A stretch of DNA of 64,000 bases from Streptomyces ortus (GCF_026341275.1 NZ_JAIFZO010000002.1:7160118-7224117), one strand, 5' to 3'; counted from the first letter of the stretch, positions 22,191-32,264 are shown. Numbers and translations: made by a program. The notes: generated from the letters alone by a model not told the origin.

Positions 22191-25100
22191 ATGGACGACT
22201 CCGCGGAGCGCGCGGCGGAGGGCGGGGACCGGGTCCAACGGGCCCTCCGCGCGCTGCTGGAGGAACGCGACCGCCTGCGACGGGAGAACGAGGCCCTCAA
22301 GGCCGGCCGCGGCGAGCCGATCGCCGTGGTCGCCATGGCGTGCCGCTACCCGGGAGGCGTGGCCACGCCCGAGGCGCTGTGGGACGTCGTTCGCGACGGC
22401 AGGGACGTGGTGGACGAGTTCCCGCAGGACCGGGGATGGCCGGACCTGTACGACCCGGACCCCGACACGCTCGGCAGCTCGTACGTGCGGCACGGAGGAT
22501 TCCTGACGGACGCCGCCGCCTTCGACGCGGGGTTCTTCGGCATCAGCCCCAAGGAGGCACTGGCGATCGACCCCCAGCAGCGCCTGCTCCTTGAGACGTC
22601 GTGGGAGGCCTTCGAACGGGCGGGCATCGTCCCCGCCGACGTACGCGGCGCCGAGATCGGTGTCTTCTCCGGAGTGAGCGCCCCCGAGTACGGCATGCGC
22701 TTCCTGGAGGCCGGCGCCAACGAACTGGAGGGCTACCTGCTGCAAGGCAGCGCCCTGAGCGTGGCCTCCGGCCGCGTGGCCTACGAGCTCGGCCTGACGG
22801 GCCCGGCGATGACCGTGGACACGGCGTGCTCGTCGTCGCTGGTGGCCGTTCATCTGGCGATGCAGTCGCTGCGCTCGGGTGAGTGCTCGCTCGCCCTGGC
22901 GGGCGGGGCGGCGGTGATGGCGACGCCCGCGCTCTTCGTGGAGTTCTCCCGGCAGCGCGGCCTGTCGCCCGACGGCCGGTGCCGGTCCTTCGCGGACCAG
23001 GCGGACGGGACCGGCTGGTCCGAAGGGGTGGGGGTGCTGCTGCTGGAGCGGCTCTCCGACGCCCGCCGCAACGGCCATCCGGTACTGGCCGTCCTGCGCG
23101 GCTCCGCCGTCAACCAGGACGGGGCCAGCAACGGGCTGACCGCTCCCAACGGCCTCGCCCAGGAGAAGGTGATCCGCAAGGCGCTGGCCAACGCGGGACT
23201 GCGGGCCTCCGAGGTGGACCTGATCGAGGCCCATGGCACCGGGACCACGCTGGGCGACCCCATAGAGGCGGGCGCCCTGCTGGCGACCTACGGGCAGGGG
23301 CGTGCCGAGGGCAGGCCGCTGTGGCTGGGGTCCCTGAAGTCGAACATCGGTCACTCCATGGCCGCCGCCGGGGTGGGCGGGATCATCAAGGCCGTGCTGG
23401 CCGTGCGGCATCGGCAGCTCCCGAAGACACTGCACGTGCAGACGCCCTCACAGCACGTTGACTGGTCCTCCGGCGCGGTCGAACTGCTGGCGGAGGGGCG
23501 GGAGTGGACCCGCGCGGACGGTCCGCGGCGGGCCGGTGTGTCGTCGTTCGGGGTCAGCGGCACCAACGCGCACGTCGTCCTGGAAGAGGCCCCGGAACAG
23601 GAACAGGAACAGGAACAGAGGCAAGAGGGTGTCGTCGGCGGCCTCGTGCCGTGGGTGCTGTCCGGCAGGACCGCGGGGGCCGTGGAGCGGCAGGCACGCA
23701 AGCTGCGCGACTTCGCCGCCGCCGACGAGGACCTCGATGTCACCGACGCCGCTTGGTCGTTGGTGACCGGCCGGACCCGCTTCGAGCACCGCGCGGTGGT
23801 CCTGGGCCGGAACCGGGAGGAGCTGCTGAGCGGCGTGACGTCGCTCGCCGACGGACAGGAGTCCGCCGTGGTCGTGCGCGGCACGGCCGCGGAACGCGGT
23901 GGGACGGTCTTCGTGTTCCCCGGACAGGGGTCGCAGTGGGCCGGCATGGGGCGTCAGCTGTACGACACCTTCCCTGTCTTCGCGCGCAGCCTCGACGCGT
24001 GCGCGGCCGCTCTGGCCGAGTGGGTCGACTGGTCGCTGCTCGACGTGGTGCGCGGCGCCCCCGGGGCACCGACGCTGGACCGGGTGGACGTGGTTCAGCC
24101 GGCCCTGTTCTCCGTGATGGTGTCCACGGCCGCCCTGTGGCGTTCCTGGGGCGTGGAACCGGCCGCGGTGGTGGGGCACAGCCAGGGCGAGATAGCCGCC
24201 GCCCACGTGTGCGGCGCCCTGTCCCTGCGCGACGCCACCCGAGTCGTGGCGCTGCGCAGCAAGGCCCTGGTGGACCTGATCGGTCATGGCGGGATGGCGT
24301 CGGTCGCCCAGTCGGCGGACCGGGTGGAGGACCTCCTCGCGCCGTGGCGGGACCGGGTCGGAATCGCCGTCGTCAACGGCCCCCGCTCCGTGGTGGTGTC
24401 CGGGGAACCGGACGCGCTCGACGAGTTCGTCGAGAAGATGACCGCCGAAGGCGTGCAGGCCAAGCGGATCAAGGTCGACTACGCCTCCCATTCCCCCCAT
24501 GTGACCCGGGTCCGCGACCGCGTGATCGACGCGCTGTCCGACGTGAGCCCGGCCACCTCGGCCCTGCCCTTCTGCTCGACCCTGTACGGCGAGATCACCG
24601 ACACCGCGGCGCTGAACGGTGACTACTGGTACACCAACCTGCGCGAGAAGGTGCTCTTCGAGCCCTCCGTCCGGCGGCTGGCGGGCGACGGTTTCCGGGT
24701 GTTCGTCGAGATGAGCCCGCACCCCGTGCTCACCGGCCCCGTGCAGGAGATCGTCGAAGATCTGGACGACGCGGTGGTCCTGTCCTCGGCACGACGCGAC
24801 CGCGGCGAGGCGGAGGCCGTGCTCGGCTCACTGGCCCGGTTCCACGCCGAGGGCGGGACGGTGGATTGGGACGCCCTGCTCGGGACCCGCAAGAGGGTGG
24901 ACCTGCCGACGTACGCCTTCCAGCGGCAGCGCCACTGGCTGAACTCCTCGCCCGCCGGGGTGAGGGCGCAGGTGCCCGTGCTGCACACGCCCGCGGTGGA
25001 CGACGAGCCCGTCGCCCTGCGGGACCGGCTGGCCGCGCTTTCCGACGACGAGGCGACGGCACTCGTCCTGGATCACGTCCTCACCCGGGTCGCGGTCGTG

Positions 25101-25307
25101 CTCGGGCACGCCTCCGGCGAAGCCGTCGACCCCGACCAGGAGTTCAAGGACATCGGCTTCGACTCACTGCTCTCGGTACAGCTGAGCAAGGGCCTGGCCG
25201 CGTCGACCGGGCTCAAGCTGAGAGCGGGCCTGGTCCTGCGACACCCGACCCCCAGACGGGTCGCCGGGCATCTCATGACGTCGATGACCGGTCGTGACCG
25301 GCGGTGA
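22191..25307 (+). CDS. Type I modular PKS, module 3: KS-AT-ACP
   Basis: A 1038-residue one-module protein. The N-terminal coiled-coil docking segment (charged heptads, residues about 15-40) pairs with the C-terminal docking region of the preceding PKS. KS about 40-465 has DTACSSS and the two histidine motifs EAHGTGT and SNIGHS. AT about 570-870 has GHSQGE and YASH, predicting methylmalonyl-CoA. The ACP lies about 940-1035 (GFDSLLSVQL). With no KR, DH or ER, the beta-keto group should be kept. There is no thioesterase and no C-terminal docking domain, so the chain is probably passed to the NRPS in the next gene. The KS-AT linker holds four tandem GAACAG hexamers (23595-23618; Glu-Gln repeats). 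ATG 22191 follows the upstream stop by 1 nt. Confidence 0.95.
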   Translation: MDDSAERAAEGGDRVQRALRALLEERDRLRRENEALKAGRGEPIAVVAMACRYPGGVATPEALWDVVRDGRDVVDEFPQDRGWPDLYDPDPDTLGSSYVRHGGFLTDAAAFDAGFFGISPKEALAIDPQQRLLLETSWEAFERAGIVPADVRGAEIGVFSGVSAPEYGMRFLEAGANELEGYLLQGSALSVASGRVAYELGLTGPAMTVDTACSSSLVAVHLAMQSLRSGECSLALAGGAAVMATPALFVEFSRQRGLSPDGRCRSFADQADGTGWSEGVGVLLLERLSDARRNGHPVLAVLRGSAVNQDGASNGLTAPNGLAQEKVIRKALANAGLRASEVDLIEAHGTGTTLGDPIEAGALLATYGQGRAEGRPLWLGSLKSNIGHSMAAAGVGGIIKAVLAVRHRQLPKTLHVQTPSQHVDWSSGAVELLAEGREWTRADGPRRAGVSSFGVSGTNAHVVLEEAPEQEQEQEQRQEGVVGGLVPWVLSGRTAGAVERQARKLRDFAAADEDLDVTDAAWSLVTGRTRFEHRAVVLGRNREELLSGVTSLADGQESAVVVRGTAAERGGTVFVFPGQGSQWAGMGRQLYDTFPVFARSLDACAAALAEWVDWSLLDVVRGAPGAPTLDRVDVVQPALFSVMVSTAALWRSWGVEPAAVVGHSQGEIAAAHVCGALSLRDATRVVALRSKALVDLIGHGGMASVAQSADRVEDLLAPWRDRVGIAVVNGPRSVVVSGEPDALDEFVEKMTAEGVQAKRIKVDYASHSPHVTRVRDRVIDALSDVSPATSALPFCSTLYGEITDTAALNGDYWYTNLREKVLFEPSVRRLAGDGFRVFVEMSPHPVLTGPVQEIVEDLDDAVVLSSARRDRGEAEAVLGSLARFHAEGGTVDWDALLGTRKRVDLPTYAFQRQRHWLNSSPAGVRAQVPVLHTPAVDDEPVALRDRLAALSDDEATALVLDHVLTRVAVVLGHASGEAVDPDQEFKDIGFDSLLSVQLSKGLAASTGLKLRAGLVLRHPTPRRVAGHLMTSMTGRDRR

Positions 25308-25368
25308 ACCCCACGGCATGCACGGGACGCCTCCGGTTCCCGGCCGCTCTGCTGAAAGGATGATCTCT

Positions 25369-28300
25369 GTGCGTTCGTTCGGTGCGTCGTCTGCGCACAA
25401 AGGGTTGTGGCGGGCGCAGGAAATGTTTCCCGACACCCTCAACCATGCACTGACCATGTGGAACGTGGCCGGCGACCTGGACGTGTCGGTCATGGAGTCC
25501 GCGTTCCTGCACGTGATGGGCGAGGCGGAGGTGCTGCGCGTCACCTTCGTCGATGACGGCGGCGGACTGCGCCTGGTGCCCCGCGAGTTGGGGGACTGGC
25601 GGCCTTTCCATCTGGACGTCAGCGCCGACGGCGACCCCGAGACGGCGGCGCGCCGAGCGCTCGCCGACATGGTGCGCCGGCCGTTCGACCTGGAGCGGGA
25701 CCTGCTGTTCCGGCTGGGTGTGGTGAAGCTCGCGGCGGCTCGCTCGGTAGTGGTGATCATCTACCACCACCTGGTGTCGGACGGCTACGGAGCGGCCGGC
25801 CTGCTGTCGCGGCGCCTGGCAGAGGTGTACACCGCGCTGTCACGGGGCGAGGACGTACCCGAACCGCCGCACCCGTGGGACGCCGAGTCCTTCGCGGCCG
25901 ACGCGGCGGAGTACCAGGCCTCCGACCGGTTCGCCGAGGACATGGCGTTCTGGCGCGACTACCTGGCCGACCCTCCCGCGCCCGCGCAGCTGCCACGGAT
26001 CCCCCTCTCCGACACGACACGCTCCGCGCTCGACGAACCGGCCTGCAGTGCCGACCGGTGGGGGGAACTGACCGAACCCATCGGCATGGTGAGCCGGACA
26101 CTGACCGTCCCGCGCGCCGCCGCGGGCGCGTGGACCGAGGCCGCGAAGTCCCTGGGCGTGTGGATGTCGTCGATGCTCACCGCGGCCACGGCTGTCTACC
26201 TCAGGCACCGCTGCGACCGCCCGGAGTTCCTGCTCTCGCTGGCCGTCGCCAACCGGCTCGGTGCGGCCGGCCGGACACCCGGCCTGGCGGTGAACGTCGT
26301 GCCGGTGCGGGTGAGGGTGCCCCTCGGCGCGACCTTCACCGAGATCGCCGAGACCATCGGCGACGAGACGTACGACATCTTCGACCACGCCGCCTGCCAC
26401 TACTCGGAGATCCAGCGCGCGAGCGGCACCGTCCTGAACGACCGCGGCAGTTTCGGTGCCGTCGTCAACGTCGTCGAGTTCACCGAACACCTCAGCTTCG
26501 CCGACTGCCCGGCCCACTTCCTCGGCGGGACGACCGGGACGTTCGAGGAACTGGCGATCGGCGTCTACACCGACGGGAGGGCCGACAGCGACCTGTTCAT
26601 CCGGCTCGACGCCCCCGCGGCCCTGTACTCCCGCGCGGAACTGCGCTTCATCGGCGAGGAGCTGATCGCGTACGTCCACGCCCTGGTCGCCTCCGAAGGG
26701 CGTCTGCCGGTCGGCGCGCTCGACGTGGTCGGCGGCGACGCGCGGGACCTGGTGCTCACGGCACCGAACGACACGGCGGTGCCGTTGCCGGGACTGACGA
26801 TCCCGGAGCTGTTCGCCCGCCAGGTGGAGCGGGCCCCCGACGAGGTGGCACTGGTGTCCGGGGACTCGGTGATCTCGTACCGGGAGCTCGACGAGCGCTC
26901 CGGCCGCCTGGCCGACGCGCTGCGCCGGCGACAGGTCGGACCCGAGACGGTCGTGGCGGTGGCGCTGCCCCGCTCGGTCGACCTGGCCGTCGCGCTCCTT
27001 GCCGTGGTGAAGGCGGGCGGGGCCTACCTGCCGGTCGACCCGGCGCTCCCGGCGCAGCGGATCCGGCCGGTCGTCGCCGACGCCGCGGTGCGCGTCCTGC
27101 TCGCCGGGACGGCGACGGCCGGCCGGCTCTCCCGCGATCTGGGCCTTCCGGCGGTCTCCCTCGACGACCGCTGGTCGGAGGCCGCCCGGGAGGGTGGCGC
27201 GCCGACGCAGGTTCCGGTTCCCGTCCGTCAGGACGGTCTGCTGGCCGTGATGTACGGATCCGAAACGGCCGGCGCGATCACGACGGTCGCCGTGACGCAC
27301 CGGAACATGGAGCGGCTCGTCCTGGACCGCAACCGTCGGGCAGGCGGCAGCGGCACCGTGCTGTGGCACGCGCCGCCCACCTCGCATGCGCTTGCCCTGG
27401 ACCTGTGGGTGCCGTTGCTGAACGGCGGCCGGGTGGTCGTCGCGCCTGCGGGGGAGCTGGACGCCGACGCGCTGACCGAGGCACGGGCGGCACACGGGAT
27501 CTCCACGGTACGGCTGCCCGTCGGCCTGTTCTCGGCCCTCGCGGCGGAACACCCCGAGTGTCTCGCCGAGTTGTGCGAGGTGTGGACGGGGGGTGACCGG
27601 GTGTCCGCGGCCACCGTGAGACGTCTCCGCGAGGCCTGCCCCCGACCGGCGATCGTCATCGGGTACGGCCCGGCGGAGTCGTCCGGGTCCGCCGTGTCCC
27701 ACCGCCTGGCCGGGAACGAGCCGACGCACCCGGCGGGCGCGCTCGGCCGACCGACGGACAACACGGCCCTCTACGTACTGGGACCGGGGCTGGCGCCGGT
27801 CCCCGCGGGCGTGACCGGAGAGCTGTACGTGGCCGGGCCCGGCGTTGCGCGTGGGCGTCCCGGGCAACCCGCCCGGACCGCGGAGCGTTTCGTGCCCTGC
27901 CCGTTCGGTGTGGCCGGCGGGCTCATGTACCGCACAGGGGACCGGGCGCGGTGGCGTACCGACGGCCGCCTGGAGTACGTGGGACGGGCCGGTACCCAGG
28001 TCGACGTCCGCGGTGCCCGGGTCGAGCCGGCCGAGGTCGAGGACGCGCTGGCCGAACACGCCGGTCTCGCGCAGTCCGTGGTGGCCGCAGGCAGCGACCC
28101 GTCCGGGGAGCGGCGCCTCACGGCCTACGTGGTCCCGGCCGGCGGGTGGACCGTCGACAGTGGCGAACTGCGCCGGTTCACGGCGGGGCGGCTGCCGGAG
28201 TTCATGGTCCCGTCGGGGTTCGTGACGCTGGACCGGCTGCCGCTGGGCGCCGACGGACGGGTGGACAGGGCGGCACTGCCGGACCCCACGTTCGACGACG

Positions 28301-28596
28301 AGACGTACCGGGCCCCGCGCAATCACGTCGAACGGGTGCTGGCCGACGCGTTCGCCGACGCTCTCGACCTGGACCGGGTGGGCATCGACGACGACTTCTT
28401 CGACCACGGCGGCAACTCGCTGCGGGCCATCAGGCTGACCGGTCTGATCAGGGCGGAGCTGCATCAGGAGGTGCCCATCCGCACGCTGTTCGCGGTGCGC
28501 ACCGTCGCCGGCCTGAGCGACACCTGGAAGGACCTCACCCGATCCAGCAGGCCGACACTGCGCAGAAGGACGAAGGAAGGCGAGCTCCTGCCGTAG
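25369..28596 (+). CDS. NRPS module C-A-PCP with degenerate adenylation domain
   Basis: About 1075 residues. The condensation domain (about 1-430) has an intact HHLVSDG (His about 133-134). The A domain (about 480-990) looks inactive: A3, normally SGSTGxPKG, is replaced by GSETAGAITTVAV; A5 reads GYGPAESS; A8 reads DVRGARVEP; and the A10 lysine is Arg (GADGRVDR). The PCP is intact (FFDHGGNSL, Ser about 1017). GTG 25369 is chosen over GTG 25294 and ATG 25360 because GAAAGGA lies 8 nt upstream and the C domain begins there. Directly after the KS-AT-ACP PKS, its C domain probably joins the polyketide to the amino acid on its PCP, which must be loaded in trans. There is no TE, so other NRPS proteins must finish the chain. 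Confidence 0.9.
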   Translation: MRSFGASSAHKGLWRAQEMFPDTLNHALTMWNVAGDLDVSVMESAFLHVMGEAEVLRVTFVDDGGGLRLVPRELGDWRPFHLDVSADGDPETAARRALADMVRRPFDLERDLLFRLGVVKLAAARSVVVIIYHHLVSDGYGAAGLLSRRLAEVYTALSRGEDVPEPPHPWDAESFAADAAEYQASDRFAEDMAFWRDYLADPPAPAQLPRIPLSDTTRSALDEPACSADRWGELTEPIGMVSRTLTVPRAAAGAWTEAAKSLGVWMSSMLTAATAVYLRHRCDRPEFLLSLAVANRLGAAGRTPGLAVNVVPVRVRVPLGATFTEIAETIGDETYDIFDHAACHYSEIQRASGTVLNDRGSFGAVVNVVEFTEHLSFADCPAHFLGGTTGTFEELAIGVYTDGRADSDLFIRLDAPAALYSRAELRFIGEELIAYVHALVASEGRLPVGALDVVGGDARDLVLTAPNDTAVPLPGLTIPELFARQVERAPDEVALVSGDSVISYRELDERSGRLADALRRRQVGPETVVAVALPRSVDLAVALLAVVKAGGAYLPVDPALPAQRIRPVVADAAVRVLLAGTATAGRLSRDLGLPAVSLDDRWSEAAREGGAPTQVPVPVRQDGLLAVMYGSETAGAITTVAVTHRNMERLVLDRNRRAGGSGTVLWHAPPTSHALALDLWVPLLNGGRVVVAPAGELDADALTEARAAHGISTVRLPVGLFSALAAEHPECLAELCEVWTGGDRVSAATVRRLREACPRPAIVIGYGPAESSGSAVSHRLAGNEPTHPAGALGRPTDNTALYVLGPGLAPVPAGVTGELYVAGPGVARGRPGQPARTAERFVPCPFGVAGGLMYRTGDRARWRTDGRLEYVGRAGTQVDVRGARVEPAEVEDALAEHAGLAQSVVAAGSDPSGERRLTAYVVPAGGWTVDSGELRRFTAGRLPEFMVPSGFVTLDRLPLGADGRVDRAALPDPTFDDETYRAPRNHVERVLADAFADALDLDRVGIDDDFFDHGGNSLRAIRLTGLIRAELHQEVPIRTLFAVRTVAGLSDTWKDLTRSSRPTLRRRTKEGELLP

Positions 28597-28619
28597 GAAG
28601 GGCCCCGCATGAGGACGAC

Positions 28620-28656
28620 GGACGCCCCCGGTCGCTGCCGTCGACCGGGGGCGTCC
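28620..28656 (+). terminator. Terminator after the NRPS gene
   Basis: Perfect 15-bp arms, 28620-28634 (GGACGCCCCCGGTCG) and 28642-28656, with a 7-nt loop, 24 nt after the NRPS stop codon. It closes the 5.6-28.6 kb unit and may also serve the broken gene on the opposite strand. Confidence 0.8.
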
Positions 28657-28689
28657 GCCCTGCCGTGGTACGACGGTGGACGGCTCAGC

Positions 28690-29202
28690 CCGCGCAGGGC
28701 ACGGCTTCCCGGGCGGCGGAGAGGCCCCGGACGGTGCCGGAGATGAGGTCGTTGACCTCCTGGCCGTGCTCGTCGGTAGACGGGATCGGTCCCGCCGACG
28801 GCGCGCAACTCCTCGATGATGCCGTCGTCGTCACGGCGGTGCACCGTCCCGCCGCGCAGCAGGGAGGGCGGGGGACAACCGGAGGCGAGCAGCCGGGCCG
28901 GCGGGGTGCCGGTGTCGTCCTGGTAGCGGCGGGCCACCTCGAAGGCAGGACGGAACCCGTGCCGTGGCCGAAGAAGACGAAGGCCCGGCCGTCATCGGCA
29001 CGCCGGTCCCGACGTCCCGGGTACTGGACGCAGAGCACGTCCAGGTGTGGTGAGAGAGCCTCCGACAGCGCGTGGAAGTAACTCGCCGCGCCCCGCCCCG
29101 CCCCGCCCCGGCGTGAGGGAAGCAGACGAGGCGGTACTCACTGTCGTCGTTGGGGTGGAAGCGGTGGAGCCACTCCCCGCCGAACGTCCCTGACGGTGTC
29201 AT
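28690..29202 (-). pseudogene. Broken type II thioesterase
   Basis: It starts MTPSGTFGGEWLHRF and YRLVCFPHAGAG as in type II thioesterases. The frame then breaks in a GCGGG-repeat tract, continuing in another frame as SYFHALSEALSPH and LCVQYPGRRDRR. About 30 residues are then missing before FVFFGHGTGSVLP, where the expected nucleophile Ser is Gly. A second shift leads to VARRYQDD and LLASGCPPPS. Frameshifts, an internal deletion and loss of the nucleophile together indicate a dead gene, not simple sequencing error. Intact thioesterases at 7169 and 37133 make it redundant. Confidence 0.75.
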
Positions 29203-29292
29203 TCCCGAACCCTCCTGGTGAGGTTGGTGGTGTCGGCCTCGTCCCGGGCGCGACGTGCGGGAGGCGTCGAAGCCAGGTGGCCGGCGGCCCGT

Positions 29293-30277
29293 TCAGGCGC
29301 GCCGGTGGTCCAGGAGGGATGCCACGGGCCCGGTGTCGACGTTGCCGCCGGACACCAGGACTCCGATGTCCTGGGCGCGGCCCTCGGCGGCCAGGCGGAG
29401 CGCACCCGCCACCGCGGTGGCGGCGCCGGGCTCGATGAGCAGGCGGGCGTGGACGAGGACCAGGCGCAGCGCTTCGGCGATGCGCTTTCCTCGGTCGTGA
29501 AGACCCCGGCGACGACCTCGTGGGCCAGATCGTAGGGGAGCCGGCCGATGCGGTCGGGACGCAGCCCGTCGGCGAGGGTGGGCCCGGCGTCCACGGTGAC
29601 CGGCTTCCCGGCTCGCGGGGCCGCTGTCAGAGCGGGGACGGCGCTGGGCTCGGCGCCGTAGACGTCGATGCTCCGGCCTGTGGTGGCCAGGCAGGCACCG
29701 GCCAGCGCGCTGCCGCCCCCACCGGCAGGACCACCGCGTCCAGATGACCGCCGACGATGTCCACCTGATGCAGCAGGTCGGCGGTGGTGGTGCCCTGGCC
29801 GACCACCACGTCCGGGTTCTGATAGGGGTCGATCTCGTCGAGACCGCGGGTGCGCGTCAGTTCGTCGACCACCGTGACGCGCTCGGCCAGGGTGGTTCCC
29901 GCCTGGAGCACCTCGGCGCCGGCGGCCCGGATCCGTGCCACCTTGGCCGGCGCGGCGTCGGTGGGCAGTACCACGACGGCCGGGAGTCCGTACTGGGCGG
30001 CCGCCGGCGCCACGGCCGGCGCGTGGTTGCCGGTGGACTGCGTCACCACACCGGGGCTGCCGGCCGCCACCAGCCGTTCCACGGCGAGGAGCACGCCACG
30101 CATCTTGAAGGAGCCGCCCCGCTGGAGGTTCTCCGCCTTCAGCCACAGCCGGGCTCCGGCCAGCTGTTCGAGTTCCTCGCTGCGCACCACGGGCGTGTCC
30201 ACCACGCGGTCGGTCAGGCGCCGCCGGGCTTCGTGTACTCCGTCGTGGCTCAGCGGCGGCGGTTGCCCGGCGACCAT
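29293..30277 (-). pseudogene. PLP-dependent threonine/serine dehydratase-like gene with two frameshifts
   Basis: The fold-type II PLP enzyme is recognisable: the lysine region GGSFKMRG, then TQSTGNHA, a glycine loop that should read VGGGSALAG, and a C-terminal SGGNVDTG. The reading frame breaks at a G run near 29720 (five Gs where six are needed for the glycine loop) and again near 29480 in GAGGAAAGCGC. Both look like single-base losses: the 985-nt span plus two bases gives a whole number of codons (329). The ATG at 30277 is chosen from homology. Real decay and homopolymer sequencing errors are both possible; the neighbouring dead thioesterase favours decay. If functional it could deaminate Thr/Ser or racemise an amino acid. 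Confidence 0.7.
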
Positions 30278-30373
30278 CACGGTGTTCGCTTCGTCGTGTC
30301 GGTCTACGTTGGCGGCGTGTCCCGGGGAAGCGCAAGCCTGTGGGGACGAGGGACGTCGTGGGCGGGTGCGCGA

Positions 30374-30414
30374 AGGGCGGCGTACCCCGACGTGGTGTCG
30401 GGGTACGCCGCCCT
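30374..30414 (-). terminator. 18-bp stem terminator after the DrrAB-type operon
   Basis: Perfect 18-bp arms 30374-30391 and 30397-30414 with a 5-nt loop, 43 nt beyond the permease stop codon on the minus strand. Confidence 0.85.
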
Positions 30415-30456
30415 CCTGCGGACGAACCGGGGTACGTGTCGCGGTGGTCGTCCCGG

Positions 30457-31275
30457 CTACTTCGCGGCGCGGTTGAAGACCGACTTCGACCAGAAGTAGC
30501 CGAGGGCGGTGAGGGCCAGGCACCAGGCGATCGCGATCCAGCCGTTGTGGCCGATCTCGGTGCCGAGCAGCAGGCCGCGCAGGGTCTCGATGGTCGGGGT
30601 GAACGGCTGGTACTCGGCGATCGGCCGGAACCAGCCCGGCATCGCGTCGACCGGTACGAAGGTGCTGGAGATGAGCGGGAGGAAGGCCAGCGGCAGGGCG
30701 TTGTTGCTGGCCGCCTCGATGCTCGGGCTGATCAGGCCCATGCCGACCGCGATCCAGGTGAGTGCCAGGGCGAAGAGCACCAGCAGCCCGAATGCCGCGA
30801 GCCATTCCAGGGCCGAGGCGTCCTTGGACCGGAAGCCGATGGCCACCGCGATGACACCGACGAAGAGCACGGTCGTGATCGCCTTGAGGACGCTGCCGAC
30901 GACGTGACCGATGAGTACCGAGCCGCGGTGGATCGCCATGGTCCGGAAGCGGGCGATGATGCCCTGGGTCATGTCGTTGGAGACGGACACCGCGGTGCCG
31001 ACCAGGGTGTTGCCGACGGTCATCAGCAACAGACCCGGCACGATGTACGCGATGTACTCGGAGCGGTCGGGACTCCCACCGCCGATGCCCGCGCTCATCA
31101 CGTCCCCGAAGATGTAGACGAAGAGCAGCAGCAGCAGGATCGGGGTGAGCAGCAGGTTCAGGGTGAGGGAGGGGTAGCGCCGGGCGTGCAGCAGGTTGCG
31201 GCGCAGCATCGTCGACGAGTCGCGCACAGCGAGGGAGACGCGGCTCGGGCGGGCGGGGGCGAGGGGAGCGCTCAT
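30457..31275 (-). CDS. ABC-2 type transporter permease (DrrB-like)
   Basis: A 272-residue integral membrane protein with about six hydrophobic segments, including NLLLTPILLLLLFVYIFG and GLLVLFALALTWIAVG, of the ABC-2/DrrB family. Its ATG overlaps the stop codon of the ATPase gene by 4 nt (ATGA), so the two subunits are co-translated and should assemble as a 2+2 exporter. Such pairs commonly give self-resistance to, or export, the product of a neighbouring biosynthetic cluster. It is the last gene of a four-gene minus-strand operon that starts with an RHH regulator, and an 18-bp hairpin follows. Confidence 0.9.
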   Translation of the reverse strand: MSAPLAPARPSRVSLAVRDSSTMLRRNLLHARRYPSLTLNLLLTPILLLLLFVYIFGDVMSAGIGGGSPDRSEYIAYIVPGLLLMTVGNTLVGTAVSVSNDMTQGIIARFRTMAIHRGSVLIGHVVGSVLKAITTVLFVGVIAVAIGFRSKDASALEWLAAFGLLVLFALALTWIAVGMGLISPSIEAASNNALPLAFLPLISSTFVPVDAMPGWFRPIAEYQPFTPTIETLRGLLLGTEIGHNGWIAIAWCLALTALGYFWSKSVFNRAAK

Positions 31276-32264
31276 CGGACAGCCTCCTGGGCCTTGTCGG
31301 TGCCGCCGGTGAGGGCGAAGAAGACGTCGTCGAGGTCGGGGGTGTGCACGGTGAGTTCGTCGGCCTCGATGCCGGTGGAGTCCAGCCAGTCGAGGATGGA
31401 GCGCAGCTCGCGCTGGCTGCCGTCGCTGGGGATCTGCAGCGCGAGCGCCTCGTCGTCCCGGGTCGCCTCGCGCAGTTCGCTCACGGCGCTCTGGTAGGCG
31501 CCGGGGTCGGTGAAGCGGAGGCGGACGTGTCCGCCGGGGATGAGGCGCTTGAGTTCCTCGGCGGTTCCCTGGGCGGCGATCGTGCCGTTGTTGAGGACGG
31601 CGATGCGGTCGGCGAGCTGGTCGGCCTCCTCCAGGTACTGGGTGGTGAGGAAGACGGTGACGCCGCCCGTGACCAGTTCGCGGATGATCTGCCACATGGT
31701 GTGGCGGGAGCGGGGGTCGAGGCCGGTGGTGGGCTCGTCGAGGAAGATGATCCGCGGGCTGCCGACCAGAGTCATGGCGATGTCCAGGCGGCGCTTCATG
31801 CCGCCGGAGTAGGTGATGGCGGGCTTCTTCGCCGCGTCGGTGAGGTCGAAGCGCTCCAGCAGTTCGGCGGTGACGCGGCGTCCCTCGCTCCGGGGCAGGT
31901 GGTGCAGGTCGGCCATGAGCAGCATGTTCTCCTCGCCGGTGATCAGGCCGTCGACGGCGGAGAACTGCCCGGTGACTCCGATCGAGGCCCGTACGTCCTG
32001 CGGTTCGGCGGCGATGTCGTGACCCGAGACCTGGGCCTGGCCGCCGTCGGCGGTGATGAGGGTGGACAGGATCTGCACGGTGGTGGTCTTGCCGGCGCCG
32101 TTCGGGCCGAGCAGGGCGAAGACCGAGCCGGCCGGGATGTGCAGGTCGATGCCGTCGAGCACGACCTTGTCGCCGTACGACTTGCGCAGCCCGATGGCGG
32201 AGACGGCGGCCGAGGAGACGGGGCCGTCGGCTTGCCTGGACGTGGGCATGACAGGAGTTGGCAT
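31272..32264 (-). CDS. ABC transporter ATP-binding protein (DrrA-like)
   Basis: A 330-residue daunorubicin-resistance-type ATPase. Walker A is GPNGAGKTTT, the Q-loop region reads GVTGQFSAVD, the signature is YSGGMKRRLDIA, and Walker B is IIFLDEPTTGLDP. The C-terminal extension of about 90 residues is typical of DrrA. ATG 32264 has GGAGGA 4 nt upstream. It overlaps the permease gene by 4 nt and follows the DUF4097 gene by 61 nt. The N-terminal motif GLRKSYGDKVVLDGI closely matches the decayed fragment at 4530, which may come from a related second transporter. Confidence 0.93.
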   Translation of the reverse strand: MPTPVMPTSRQADGPVSSAAVSAIGLRKSYGDKVVLDGIDLHIPAGSVFALLGPNGAGKTTTVQILSTLITADGGQAQVSGHDIAAEPQDVRASIGVTGQFSAVDGLITGEENMLLMADLHHLPRSEGRRVTAELLERFDLTDAAKKPAITYSGGMKRRLDIAMTLVGSPRIIFLDEPTTGLDPRSRHTMWQIIRELVTGGVTVFLTTQYLEEADQLADRIAVLNNGTIAAQGTAEELKRLIPGGHVRLRFTDPGAYQSAVSELREATRDDEALALQIPSDGSQRELRSILDWLDSTGIEADELTVHTPDLDDVFFALTGGTDKAQEAVR

